Positions 15,872-24,107 of a DNA stretch of 64,000 bases are shown here, in pieces. A program made the translations under genes and the position numbers. The DNA lies in the NCBI RefSeq assembly GCF_019303495.1, contig NZ_JAEVFI010000002.1, positions 35,398-99,397 of the forward strand, written 5' to 3'. The DNA is from Streptomyces sp. JJ66 (GTDB taxonomy: Bacteria > Actinomycetota > Actinomycetes > Streptomycetales > Streptomycetaceae). The notes beneath the pieces are model-generated. The model was not told the origin of the DNA. It ran no database searches and worked only from the letters and a program-made list of their open reading frames with translations. The number at the start of each line of letters is the position of its first letter. Positions within the stretch are counted from its first letter, which is position 1.

Positions 15872-18604
15872 GTGGCTTCCGCATCCGATCGCAACCCGAT
15901 CATCATTGGCGGCCTTCCCAGCCAGGTCCCCGACTTCGATCCTGAAGAGACCCAGGAGTGGCTCGACTCGCTCGACGCGGCCGTCGACGAGCGCGGCAGG
16001 GAACGTGCCCGCTATCTCATGCTCCGCCTGATCGAGCGGGCCCGCGCCAAGCGGGTGGCCGTTCCGGAGATGCGCAGCACGGATTACGTCAACACCATCG
16101 CCACCAGAGACGAGCCCTTCTTCCCCGGCAACGAGGAGATCGAGCGCAAGGTCCTCAACGCCACCCGGTGGAACGCGGCCGTCATGGTCTCGCGGGCCCA
16201 GCGGCCCGGCATCGGCGTGGGCGGCCACATCGCGACCTTCGCCTCTTCGGCCTCCCTCTACGATGTCGGCTTCAACCACTTCTTCCGGGGCAAGGACGAG
16301 GGTGACGGCGGTGACCAGGTCTTCTTCCAGGGCCACGCCTCCCCCGGCATCTATGCCCGGGCCTACCTGCTGGACCGGCTGACCGAGGAGCAGCTCGACG
16401 GCTTCCGGCAGGAGAAGTCGGCCCACCCCAACGGGCTCTCCAGCTATCCGCACCCGCGGTCCATGCCGGACTTCTGGGAGTTCCCCACGGTCTCCATGGG
16501 GCTGGGCCCGATCGGTGCCATCTACCAGGCCCGGATGAACCGTTACATGGAGGCACGCGGCATCGCCGACACCTCCCGCTCGCACGTGTACGCCTTCCTC
16601 GGCGACGGCGAGATGGACGAGCCCGAGTCGCTCGGACAGCTGTCGCTGGCCGCCCGCGAGGGGCTGGACAACCTGACGTTCGTCGTCAACTGCAACCTCC
16701 AGCGGCTCGACGGCCCGGTGCGCGGCAACGGCAAGATCATCCAGGAGCTGGAGTCGCAGTTCCGGGGGGCCGGCTGGAACGTGATCAAGCTGATCTGGGA
16801 CCGCTCCTGGGACCCGCTGCTGGCCCAGGACCGCGACGGCGTTCTGGTGAACCGGCTCAACACCACCCCCGACGGCCAGTTCCAGACCTATGCCACGGAG
16901 ACCGGCGCCTACATCCGTGAGCACTTCTTCGGCGACGACCACCGGCTGCGCGCCATGGTCGAGGACATGACCGACGAGCAGCTGCTGCACCTGGGCCGTG
17001 GCGGGCACGACCACCGCAAGGTCTACGCCGCCTACAAGGCCGCCCGGGAGCACAAGGGCCAGCCCACGGTCATCCTGGCCCAGACGGTCAAGGGCTGGAC
17101 GCTGGGCCCGAACTTCGAGGGCCGCAACGCCACGCACCAGATGAAGAAGCTGACGGTGGACGACCTCAAGCGCTTCCGCGACCGGCTGCACCTCCCGATC
17201 TCCGACCAGCAGCTGGAGTCCGGCCCGCCGCCGTACTACCACCCCGGGCGGGATTCCGAGGAGATCCAGTACATGCACGACCGCCGCCAGGGCCTGGGCG
17301 GCTACGTGCCGACGCGGGTGGTGCGGGCCAAGCCGCTGCGGCTGCCGGACGACAGCACGTACGCGGCGCTGAAGAAGGGCTCGGGCAACCAGCAGGTCGC
17401 CACCACGATGGCGTTTGTGCGCCTGCTGCGTGACCTGATGAAGGACAAGGAGATCGGCAAGCGCTTCGTGCCGATCGCCCCGGACGAGTACCGCACCTTC
17501 GGTATGGACTCGCTCTTCCCGACGGCCAAGATCTACAACCCGCTGGGCCAGAGCTACGAAGCCGTGGACCGGGAACTTCTGCTCGCCTACAAGGAGTCGC
17601 CGACCGGGCAGATGCTGCACGACGGCATCTCCGAGGCCGGTTGCGCGGCGTCGCTGATCGCGGCCGGTTCGGCGTACGCCACGCACAGTGAGCCGATGAT
17701 CCCGGTGTACGTCTTCTACTCGATGTTCGGGTTCCAGCGCACCGGCGACCAGTTCTGGCAGATGGCTGACCAGCTGGCGCGCGGCTTCGTGCTCGGTGCG
17801 ACGGCCGGGCGCACCACGCTGACGGGCGAGGGGCTCCAGCACGCCGACGGCCACTCGCAGCTGCTCGCCTCCACGAACCCGGCGTGCGTCTCCTACGACC
17901 CGGCCTACGGCTTCGAGATCGCCCACATCGTCAAGGACGGTCTGCGGCGGATGTACGGGGAGAACGCCGAGGACGTCTTCTACTACCTGACCGTCTACAA
18001 CGAGCCGATCCAGCAGCCCGCCGAGCCCGAGAACGTGGACGCCGAGGGCATCGTGCGCGGCCTGTACCGCTACCGGGCCGGGGAGCGCGGCGAGCAGCGG
18101 GCCCAGATCCTCGCCTCGGGCGTGGCCATGGGCTGGGCCCTGGAGGCGCAGCAGATCCTCGCCGACGACTGGGGGGTGAAGGCCGACGTGTGGTCGGCGA
18201 CGTCCTGGAACGAGCTGCGGCGCGACGCGGTGGAGGCCGAGGAGCACAACCTGCTGCACCCCGAGGAGGACCAGCGGGTGCCGTACGTGACCCAGGCGCT
18301 GGAGGGCGCCGAAGGACCCGTGCTGGCGGTGTCCGACTGGATGCGCGCCGTGCCGGACCAGATCGCCCGCTGGGTGCCGGGCCGCTACCAGTCGCTCGGG
18401 GCGGACGGCTTCGGCTTCGCCGACACCCGTGGCGCCGCGCGGCGCTTCTTCCACATCGACGCGCAGTCGATCGTGCTGGGCGTGCTGACCGAGCTGGCCA
18501 GGGAGGGGAAGGTGGACCGCTCGGCGCCCAAGCAGGCCATCGAGCGTTACCAGCTGCTGGACGTGAAGGCAGCCGACCCGGGCCCCGCGGGCGGCGACGC
18601 GTAG
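15872..18604 (+). CDS. aceE: Pyruvate dehydrogenase E1 component, homodimeric type
   Basis: 910 residues, the expected length of homodimeric AceE. GTG at 15872, ribosome site AAGGAA. It oxidatively decarboxylates pyruvate with thiamine diphosphate and passes the acetyl group to lipoyl-E2, in the cytoplasm. Signatures: [22 protein letters not shown] in the N-terminal third, the ThDP/Mg motif GDGEMDEPE ... NLTFVVNCN (about 244-275), [10 protein letters not shown] and, in the second half, ITDGI-like [26 protein letters not shown] and [12 protein letters not shown]. No E2/E3 genes adjoin, as is usual in Streptomyces. It supplies acetyl-CoA used by the fab operon further along. Terminator follows. 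Confidence 0.98.
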   Translation: MASASDRNPIIIGGLPSQVPDFDPEETQEWLDSLDAAVDERGRERARYLMLRLIERARAKRVAVPEMRSTDYVNTIATRDEPFFPGNEEIERKVLNATRWNAAVMVSRAQRPGIGVGGHIATFASSASLYDVGFNHFFRGKDEGDGGDQVFFQGHASPGIYARAYLLDRLTEEQLDGFRQEKSAHPNGLSSYPHPRSMPDFWEFPTVSMGLGPIGAIYQARMNRYMEARGIADTSRSHVYAFLGDGEMDEPESLGQLSLAAREGLDNLTFVVNCNLQRLDGPVRGNGKIIQELESQFRGAGWNVIKLIWDRSWDPLLAQDRDGVLVNRLNTTPDGQFQTYATETGAYIREHFFGDDHRLRAMVEDMTDEQLLHLGRGGHDHRKVYAAYKAAREHKGQPTVILAQTVKGWTLGPNFEGRNATHQMKKLTVDDLKRFRDRLHLPISDQQLESGPPPYYHPGRDSEEIQYMHDRRQGLGGYVPTRVVRAKPLRLPDDSTYAALKKGSGNQQVATTMAFVRLLRDLMKDKEIGKRFVPIAPDEYRTFGMDSLFPTAKIYNPLGQSYEAVDRELLLAYKESPTGQMLHDGISEAGCAASLIAAGSAYATHSEPMIPVYVFYSMFGFQRTGDQFWQMADQLARGFVLGATAGRTTLTGEGLQHADGHSQLLASTNPACVSYDPAYGFEIAHIVKDGLRRMYGENAEDVFYYLTVYNEPIQQPAEPENVDAEGIVRGLYRYRAGERGEQRAQILASGVAMGWALEAQQILADDWGVKADVWSATSWNELRRDAVEAEEHNLLHPEEDQRVPYVTQALEGAEGPVLAVSDWMRAVPDQIARWVPGRYQSLGADGFGFADTRGAARRFFHIDAQSIVLGVLTELAREGKVDRSAPKQAIERYQLLDVKAADPGPAGGDA

Positions 18605-18628
18605 GCAGCTCCTGGCGCGAGCGCGGAG

Positions 18629-18649
18629 GCGGCCCGCGGTGCGGGCCGC
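18629..18649 (+). terminator. Terminator after aceE
   Basis: GCGGCCCGC (18629-18637) and GCGGGCCGC (18641-18649) form a perfect 9-bp stem with loop GGT, followed by ATTTCG. It can also serve the convergent I36 gene. Confidence 0.7.
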
Positions 18650-18660
18650 ATTTCGCGTGC

Positions 18661-19212
18661 TCATCGCTCCCACACCTTGACCGCGCGCACCGCGTACGGC
18701 GTCCGTGGGGACCAGGAGCCGGACGGGTGGGTGTGGAACTCACCCTCCTCGGCACAGACACGGCTCTGGTAGGCCGTCACCGGCCGGCCGGTGCGGTTGG
18801 CCAGGGCACCGGCGCTGACCCCGTCGGGCAGCGCGACGCAGCTTTCGATGCCGGTGTCCGTCAGTTCGTAGACGTGCCGCTCCCCAGAGAACCCTCCGCC
18901 CTGCCACAGGCACAGCTGTCCCGGGCCGCACGCCCCGAGCCGGGGTGCGGCCTCCGGCTCGGCGGGCGGGGCGGCGAGGGCCGGGGTGGTGGCCAGTGCG
19001 AGGGTGGCCGCGGCCACGGCGAGCGCCCGGCCCAGGCACCTGCGCGGGCGACCGGTGCCTCCGGCCGGGACGGCCCGGCAGGCGGCCGGGACGTCCCGGC
19101 CGGAGGCCGGGAGGGAGCAGGCGGCGCGGGCGGCCCCAGAGGCCGGGAGGGAGCCGTCGGCCCCGGCAGCCGGGAGGGAGCGGACGGCGGTGAGGTGAGT
19201 GTGCTGACGCAT
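18661..19212 (-). CDS. Secreted peptidase-inhibitor family I36-like protein
   Basis: 183 residues; ATG at 19212 with GGGGGTA upstream. The mature part (about 90-183) matches the I36/SMPI-like beta-gamma-crystallin fold: CGPGQLCLWQGGGFSGERHVYELTD, ESCVALPDG, AGALANRTGRPVTAYQSRVC and VRAVKVWER, with four cysteines for disulphides. A signal peptide is clear at about 57-82 (RCLGRALAVAAATLALATTPALA), but some 55 extra residues precede it, encoded by a repeated GCCGGGAGGGAGC element. Either the signal peptide has an unusually long N-region or translation really starts inside. Such proteins inhibit metallo- or other proteases outside the cell. Confidence 0.8.
   Translation of the reverse strand: MRQHTHLTAVRSLPAAGADGSLPASGAARAACSLPASGRDVPAACRAVPAGGTGRPRRCLGRALAVAAATLALATTPALAAPPAEPEAAPRLGACGPGQLCLWQGGGFSGERHVYELTDTGIESCVALPDGVSAGALANRTGRPVTAYQSRVCAEEGEFHTHPSGSWSPRTPYAVRAVKVWER
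19105..19181 (-). repeat. Repeated GC-rich element in the N-terminal extension of the I36 gene
   Basis: GGCCGGGAGGGAGC occurs at 19105-19118 and 19141-19154, and AGCCGGGAGGGAGC at 19168-19181. Each unit encodes CSLPAS/GSLPAS/RSLPAA on the minus strand, expanding the region before the signal peptide. Confidence 0.7.
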
Positions 19213-19459
19213 GGGTACCCCCGGGATGACGCGTTGGTGGTCGTGTCGCGCGGTGCGACGGATGCGCGGCGGACCGCGCTGAGACCAGGCTCGACGCGCA
19301 CCGGGCGGCCTGCCAAGAGCAGACCGCCCGTTTCACCGTCATGGGTGGCCGAGTTGTCCACAACCCGTCAGTAATCCACAGCCCGCAGCGGCGGTCCGGA
19401 GAACAACCGAGAATCGATCGGAGCCGCGAGCACGACGCTCTGCCGCAGCGCTCCGGCTT

Positions 19460-20068
19460 TCAACCCGGCTGGACCGGCGGGTGGGCGGTGACGACGCGAC
19501 GGAAGAGCGTCTGCACAGCCGCGGTGATGTCCCTGTCGGTCTGGGTGTGGTGACAGGGTCCGGTGTAGGCGTGGGTGAGGAAGTCGGCGGTGAGTTCGGG
19601 GTCGGGGACGTCGAACTCACCTGCCGCATGGCCTTCCGTGAGGAGGGTGACGAGCAGGTCGCGGGCGGCGGTCATGGGTTCCTCCCCGGCGGTGCCGCCG
19701 GGTTCGTGGAAGAGCCGGTGGTAGAGCTCGTGGTGGTCCTGTTCCGCGGTGATCCAGGCGGCGACGAGGCGGTCGAGGCGTTCGGTCCAGGTCAGGCCGG
19801 GCTGCTCCAGGAGAGCGGCGGGCTGTTGGAGCATGCGGTCCCACATCTCCGCCTGGAGGGCGGCCAGGAGTTCCTGCTTGGCGTCGAAGTAGAGGTAGAC
19901 CGTGCCCTTGGCGACCCCGGCGCGGGCGGCGACCTTGCTGACGGTCAGCGCCTCGTAGCCGTCGTCCAGGAGCAGGGCGGCCGTCGCGTCGAGGATCTGG
20001 CGGCGGCGGACGTCCGGGGGCTGGAAACGGCCGGTGGGCTGGGCGGGGGCGGACTGGTCCGCGGGCAC
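19460..20068 (-). CDS. TetR-family repressor
   Basis: 202 residues. I chose the GTG at 20068 because GAAGGAGG lies just upstream; the longer frame upstream overlaps the methyltransferase gene. Residues about 22-70 form the TetR DNA-binding domain (RRQILDATAALLLDDGYEALTVSKVAARAGVAKGTVYLYFDAKQEL); the rest is a helical ligand-binding domain. It is the second gene of an operon with the His-rich methyltransferase (43 bases upstream) and probably controls that operon and the divergent flavoprotein operon through the dyad at 20837-20880. Ligand unknown. Confidence 0.9.
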   Translation of the reverse strand: MPADQSAPAQPTGRFQPPDVRRRQILDATAALLLDDGYEALTVSKVAARAGVAKGTVYLYFDAKQELLAALQAEMWDRMLQQPAALLEQPGLTWTERLDRLVAAWITAEQDHHELYHRLFHEPGGTAGEEPMTAARDLLVTLLTEGHAAGEFDVPDPELTADFLTHAYTGPCHHTQTDRDITAAVQTLFRRVVTAHPPVQPG

Positions 20069-20111
20069 GGTCCCTCCTTCGTCGTCAGGTGACTGACGGA
20101 CCGGTGGTTGG

Positions 20112-20810
20112 TCAGTGGGCGGAGTCCAGGGTGTCATGCGGTTTGCGTGCGACGACGATGACCGCGTGGTCCTCGCCGGGGTGCTGGACGCGGGGTACGG
20201 CCTTCCGTTCGGCGCGGACGATGTCCAGGCCAAGTGTGGTGAGGGCGTCGGTCAGCTCGCTGAGCGTGGCCAGGTCGCCGGGTGCACCCCAGTCGCAGGC
20301 TTCCTCGTCCCATTCGCCGAGGGCCAGGATGCCGCCCGGGGTGAGGGCTGCGGCCAGCGTGGCGAGGGTGGCGGTGCGGGCGGGGCCACGGGTCGGCAGC
20401 GCGTAGGAGCTGAGGGCGAAGTCGTGGGTGGTCTCGGGCTGCCAGACGGCGCTGTCGGCGACGGCGAGTTCGACCCGGTCGTCCAGGCCACGGGCGCATG
20501 CGCTGGCGCGGGTGGAGGCGATGGCGCGGGGTGCGAGGTCTACTCCGGTGACGCGCCAGCCGCGCTCGGCGAGGGCGAGGGCGTTGCCGCCGGCGCCGCA
20601 GCCCAGGTCCAGGGCTCGGCCCGGGGGAAGGCCGCCGGCGGGAGCGAGGAGCGTCGGGTCGGGGTCGGCGGTGTCACTGCCGTCGCCGGTGTAGAGGTCG
20701 TCCCACTCGAAGTCCGGGTACGAGGCGGCCCCGGGCCCGTGCGTGTGATCGCTGCCGTGGCTGCGGTGGGTGTCGTGGCTGTGGTGGGTGTGGTGGGTGT
20801 GGTGGGTCAC
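20112..20810 (-). CDS. SAM methyltransferase, TehB-like, with His-rich N-terminus
   Basis: 232 residues. The first 24 contain twelve histidines (HHTHHTHHSHDTHRSHGSDHTH), a likely metal-binding tail. The Rossmann core follows: ALDLGCGAGGNALALAERGW (motif I), VTGVDLAPRAI (motif II, acidic residue binding SAM ribose), ELAVADSAVWQ and FALSSYALP, with GGILALGEWDEE later. The arrangement is like TehB/thiopurine-type methyltransferases that volatilise tellurite or selenite, although small-molecule S-methylation is also possible. Divergent from the CxxC flavoprotein, co-transcribed with TetR. Substrate inferred, not shown. Confidence 0.8.
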   Translation of the reverse strand: MTHHTHHTHHSHDTHRSHGSDHTHGPGAASYPDFEWDDLYTGDGSDTADPDPTLLAPAGGLPPGRALDLGCGAGGNALALAERGWRVTGVDLAPRAIASTRASACARGLDDRVELAVADSAVWQPETTHDFALSSYALPTRGPARTATLATLAAALTPGGILALGEWDEEACDWGAPGDLATLSELTDALTTLGLDIVRAERKAVPRVQHPGEDHAVIVVARKPHDTLDSAH

Positions 20811-20836
20811 AGTTCCTCCTGAGGGGAATGAGGTCG

Positions 20837-20880
20837 ATCGAATGACCGTTGGTCAGTAGTATGACCGATGGTCATTCGAT
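20837..20880. promoter_or_regulatory. 44-bp dyad operator with two ATGACC-nnn-GGTCA half-palindromes
   Basis: ATCGAATGACC (20837-20847) is the exact inverted complement of GGTCATTCGAT (20870-20880). Inside lie two 15-bp palindromes, ATGACCGTTGGTCAG (20842-20856, one mismatch) and ATGACCGATGGTCAT (20861-20875, perfect), spaced 19 bp centre to centre. The site lies in the 97-bp gap between divergent genes, placing it over both promoters. Best explained as the operator of the TetR protein encoded next door. Confidence 0.8.
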
Positions 20881-20907
20881 TCCGTCAAGTCCCTTCGGAG
20901 GCATCTC

Positions 20908-21831
20908 ATGGACAGCACCGCCCAGTACGACACTGTGATCATCGGTGGCGGGCCCGCGGGTCTGACCGCCGCGCTGACCCTCACCCGCTACCGCTGCCGC
21001 ACCCTGGTGATCGAGTCCCCCGCCCCGCCCCGCAACGCCGCCTCCCGAGGCGTGCACGGCCTGATCGGCCTGGAGGGCGCCACCCCCCAGGAGCTGCGCT
21101 CCCATGCCTGGAAAGAGCTGGACCGCTACGGACTGGCCACGCGGCTCGATGCCACGGTCACCGAGGTCACCCCGCTGACCGGCGACGGATTCACCGTGCG
21201 CACGGACGAAGGGACGAGCGCCTGGGCCCGGAACGTGATCCTGGCCACCGGCGTCATCGACCAGCGACCCGAGGGTGTCGAGGGCTTCGCCGCATGCTGG
21301 GGCCGCACGGTGATCCACTGCCCGTTCTGCATCGGCGAGGAGAACGCCGACCGCACCTGGGCCCTGGTCGCCGACGATCCCCGCTACCTCGCCATGGCCG
21401 CCACCGCCTTCCGGGCCTGGACCGGCGACACCATCGCCATCGCCCCGCCCTCGCTGCCCGGCGCCGACGAACTGCGCCGCGGCCTGCGCGAGCGGGGCAG
21501 CGACCTCATCCAGGGCGAGATCACCCGTCTGCACCACACCGACGGCGACCTGTACGCCGTCGAGCTGGCCGATGGCACCCTCCTCCAGCGCCAGACCCTG
21601 CTGTGGCCCCAGCCTCAGCGCCAGGTTTCCCTCGTCGAGCGCCTGGCCACGGAGCACGGGCTCACCCTGAGCGACGGTTACGTCATGGTGGACGACGCCC
21701 GCCAGACCAGCATCCCCGGCCTCTACGCCGCCGGCGACCTGACCAGCCCCACCTGGGAACAGGGGGCCGTCCCCGCCGTCACCGCCGGAAGCACCGCCGC
21801 CGACGCCATCCACTTCGCCCACCTGGTCTGA
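20908..21831 (+). CDS. FAD-dependent thioredoxin-reductase-like oxidoreductase with CPFC active site
   Basis: 307 residues; ATG at 20908 with CGGAGG upstream. VIIGGGPAGLTAAL (about 10-23) is the FAD-binding dinucleotide motif; the redox pair is C138-P-F-C141; and GLYAAGDLTSPTWEQGAVPAVTAG near the C-terminus is the second FAD motif. The NADPH domain is short and lacks a clear GxGxxA motif. This pattern fits the thioredoxin-reductase-like disulphide-forming group (GliT/HlmI/DepH type), which oxidises dithiols with O2, rather than classical TrxB. First gene of the plus-strand arm, 25 bases before a second methyltransferase. Confidence 0.85.
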   Translation: MDSTAQYDTVIIGGGPAGLTAALTLTRYRCRTLVIESPAPPRNAASRGVHGLIGLEGATPQELRSHAWKELDRYGLATRLDATVTEVTPLTGDGFTVRTDEGTSAWARNVILATGVIDQRPEGVEGFAACWGRTVIHCPFCIGEENADRTWALVADDPRYLAMAATAFRAWTGDTIAIAPPSLPGADELRRGLRERGSDLIQGEITRLHHTDGDLYAVELADGTLLQRQTLLWPQPQRQVSLVERLATEHGLTLSDGYVMVDDARQTSIPGLYAAGDLTSPTWEQGAVPAVTAGSTAADAIHFAHLV

Positions 21832-21856
21832 CCGACCCGAACAACCGGAGCCCGCC

Positions 21857-22489
21857 GTGACCGAGCAGGACTTCACCGACTACATCGAGCGCATCGGCAA
21901 CCGCACCGCCCTCTACCAGGCCGTCGCCGCCCACACCGGAGCCCGCCGCGTCCTCTACCCCGGCAGCTACCTCGACCTCGCCCCCTCCCACATCTGGCCC
22001 GACGTCACCTACCTTGACGCCGACGCCCGCGCCCGCAGGGCCTTCCAGGGCCCTGACGCCACCACGCTGGCCACCCGGCACCAGCAGTACCCCGAACATC
22101 CCCGCATCGCGTTTCTGCCCGGCGACTACACCCGCACCCTCGCGGAACTGCCCGCAGCCGAGTGGGATCTGGTGATCTCCCTGTACGCGGGCCCCGTCTC
22201 CGAACACGCCACCCGCTGCCTGCGCCCCGGGGGCTGGCTCCTGGCCAACAACAGCCACGCCGACGCCGGACTCGCCCACCTCGACCCCCGCTATCGGCTC
22301 GCCGCCGTCCTCCACCACCGCTCTGGCCACTACCACCTCACCACTGACGACCTCGACCGCTACCTCCAGCCCAAACGCCCACCTCACCCCACCCGCGAAC
22401 AACTCCATGCCGCAGGCCGAGGCACCACCTACACCCACCCGGCTGCCGCCTACCTCTTCCGCCTCCACCCCCACCCGCGCGGACGGTAG
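21857..22489 (+). CDS. Predicted SAM methyltransferase-like protein
   Basis: 210 residues from a GTG at 21857. RRVLYPGSYLDLAPSHIWPDVTYLDADARA looks like a variant methyltransferase core in which the glycine-rich motif I is replaced by YPGSYLD; later WDLVISLYAGPVSEHATRCLRPGGWLLANN is a typical motif IV-VI region. It may bind SAM weakly or act on an unusual substrate. 25 bases after the flavoprotein, so the two are an operon. The last 28 bases of the gene are duplicated downstream. Specific role unknown. Confidence 0.7.
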   Translation: MTEQDFTDYIERIGNRTALYQAVAAHTGARRVLYPGSYLDLAPSHIWPDVTYLDADARARRAFQGPDATTLATRHQQYPEHPRIAFLPGDYTRTLAELPAAEWDLVISLYAGPVSEHATRCLRPGGWLLANNSHADAGLAHLDPRYRLAAVLHHRSGHYHLTTDDLDRYLQPKRPPHPTREQLHAAGRGTTYTHPAAAYLFRLHPHPRGR

Positions 22490-22550
22490 GAGTGGTCGGC
22501 CACGGGGATGACCGCGTAAACCCCTCCACCCCCACCCGCGCGGACGGTAG
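22462..22550 (+). repeat. 28-bp direct repeat spanning a gene end
   Basis: An identical 28-base unit, beginning CCTCCACCCCCACCCGCGCG and ending with a TAG, occurs at 22462-22489 (the last codons and stop of the methyltransferase) and at 22523-22550 in the non-coding DNA beyond. The 61-bp spacing suggests local slippage or a tandem duplication with drift between the copies. Confidence 0.7.
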
Positions 22551-22964
22551 CCGCTTCCCGGGAACCGGCAGGCCAGCGCCCCTGACCGGACCCGCACGCA
22601 CCAAGCGCCCGGGGCGGGGAGAGTGACGCCCCGCCCCAGGGCGCCGCGCCCGGACGGTGACCGGCGGGGGAACCGGCGCCCGGGTGTGGGCAATGCGCGC
22701 CCCGGGTGACTGGACCGCTGAGGTGCGCTTCCTCCGCCGGGGCGATCTCGGCCATGGAGCCGATCCGGTGCCCGGGGCTTTCGGCGCTGGCCGTCTGACC
22801 ACCGGGGACGCCGTGGGGCACACCGGCTCCTTCGCCCCCGGCACCCGGAGCCTGACGAACCTGGCCGCAAGCGGAACCGGTACCTACGGTTCCGCTGAAC
22901 TGCGATAACGCTCGTGAGCCGCGGCGGGGGGACGCGCGGGCGCTTGCCGCATACGATGGGCCGC
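22490..22964. other. Gene-poor interval
   Basis: About 475 bases. Contains the second copy of the 28-bp repeat and several open frames on both strands (for example a plus frame 22657-22908) that lack ribosome sites and recognisable motifs. The last bases hold the leaderless -10 box TACGAT (22952-22957) for the DUF4429 gene. Confidence 0.5.
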
Positions 22965-23870
22965 ATGGGTGATGTGCTGGCCGGAATCCACTCCGCCTGG
23001 GAGTTCGACACCGACTCCGTGCGCATCCGCTTCGAACGGGGGATACGCACACCCAAGCTGTTCCACGTCCTGCGGGAGAGAACGGTGCCGTACGCGGCGC
23101 TGGCCGGGATCGAGCTGGGGCCCGGGCTGCGCCGGGGCACGGTGGCCCTGCGCGCGGTGCCCCGGGCGGGCGCCGACCCGCTGCTGGACGCCGCCGCCGG
23201 GCAGCTGAAGCCCGCCTGCGACCCGTACCGGCTGGTCCTGCCCGCCGAACGCGGGACGCTCGCGGAGTACTACGCCACCGAGCTGCGCGGTGTGCTCGGC
23301 CCCGACGCCGACCGCCCGGCCGACGAGCACCTGGTGTCCGCGCCGGAACCGCCGCTGCAGTTCAAGGCGTACGACGGCAAGGCGTCCTTCGACGGCGATA
23401 AGGTCGCGTTCCGCTGGTTCTGGACGGGCGCCTCCTCGGCCAAGTGGAAGGCCGGTGACCAGTTCTTCGACGTCGAGGAGCTGGACGGCGTCGAATGGCG
23501 TTCGCCGGAGGTGTTCAACGGTCACCTGCGGCTCATCCGGCGCGGTGCCGACACCCCGGACGAGCGGCCCGGCGAGGCGGACCAGGACCCGGCGGCGGTG
23601 GTGTTCGGGCTCGGGTACGGCCTGGTGCACGAGTCGCTGCCGCTGGCCGCGTCCGTGCTGGCGGCCGTCCACCGCAAGCGGGGCGCGCCCGGAACGCCGG
23701 GCCCGGGCGGCACGGCCTCACTGGCCGCCACCGCCTCGCGCGGCACGCTGCGCGCCGACCCGGCCGACATCGCCGAGCGCATCCGTCACCTCGGGCACCT
23801 GCACGACTCCGGGCTGCTGACGGACGAGGAGTTCTCCGCCAAGAAGGCCGACCTGCTCGCCGAGCTGTAG
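22965..23870 (+). CDS. DUF4429 protein with C-terminal SHOCT segment
   Basis: 301 residues. I start at the ATG at 22965 because TACGAT (22952-22957) lies 7 bases upstream with no ribosome site, indicating a leaderless mRNA; an in-frame ATG at 22956 overlaps that box. Two PH-like DUF4429 modules are visible (GDVLAGIHSAWEFDTDSVRIRFERG... and PLQFKAYDGKASFDGDKVAFRWFWTGASSAKWKAGDQFF), and the end (IAERIRHLGHLHDSGLLTDEEFSAKKADLLAEL) is a SHOCT helix pair often found at the C-terminus of oligomerising proteins. Cytoplasmic. Function unknown. Confidence 0.85.
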   Translation: MGDVLAGIHSAWEFDTDSVRIRFERGIRTPKLFHVLRERTVPYAALAGIELGPGLRRGTVALRAVPRAGADPLLDAAAGQLKPACDPYRLVLPAERGTLAEYYATELRGVLGPDADRPADEHLVSAPEPPLQFKAYDGKASFDGDKVAFRWFWTGASSAKWKAGDQFFDVEELDGVEWRSPEVFNGHLRLIRRGADTPDERPGEADQDPAAVVFGLGYGLVHESLPLAASVLAAVHRKRGAPGTPGPGGTASLAATASRGTLRADPADIAERIRHLGHLHDSGLLTDEEFSAKKADLLAEL

Positions 23871-24107
23871 CCCGGGCCTGGCACAGCTGCCGGAGCTGGT
23901 CGCGGCGACAGGGTGTGCCGCAGTGCCCACCACGCTCCACCTGGTGGAGTCGCCCGGGGGGCTGTCACAGGCGTGGCGCTGGCGGCCTTCGCCGCGATCA
24001 CCCTTGGCCGTCTCGACGCCGTTCCCTGCGCCGACGCGGGGACGGCGTGCCGCGACGCCGCCCCGGCGTGAGCGGTGTGCCCGGCGTGACCCCGGGGTGC
24101 GACGCGG

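Noticed and set aside
15755-18673. A 972-codon minus-strand frame opposite aceE
   Set aside because: A compositional shadow of aceE; the plus-strand reading gives a full, motif-complete enzyme.
22657-22908. An 83-residue plus-strand frame in the gap before DUF4429
   Set aside because: No ribosome site, no motif and mediocre codon bias; equal-quality frames lie on the other strand.
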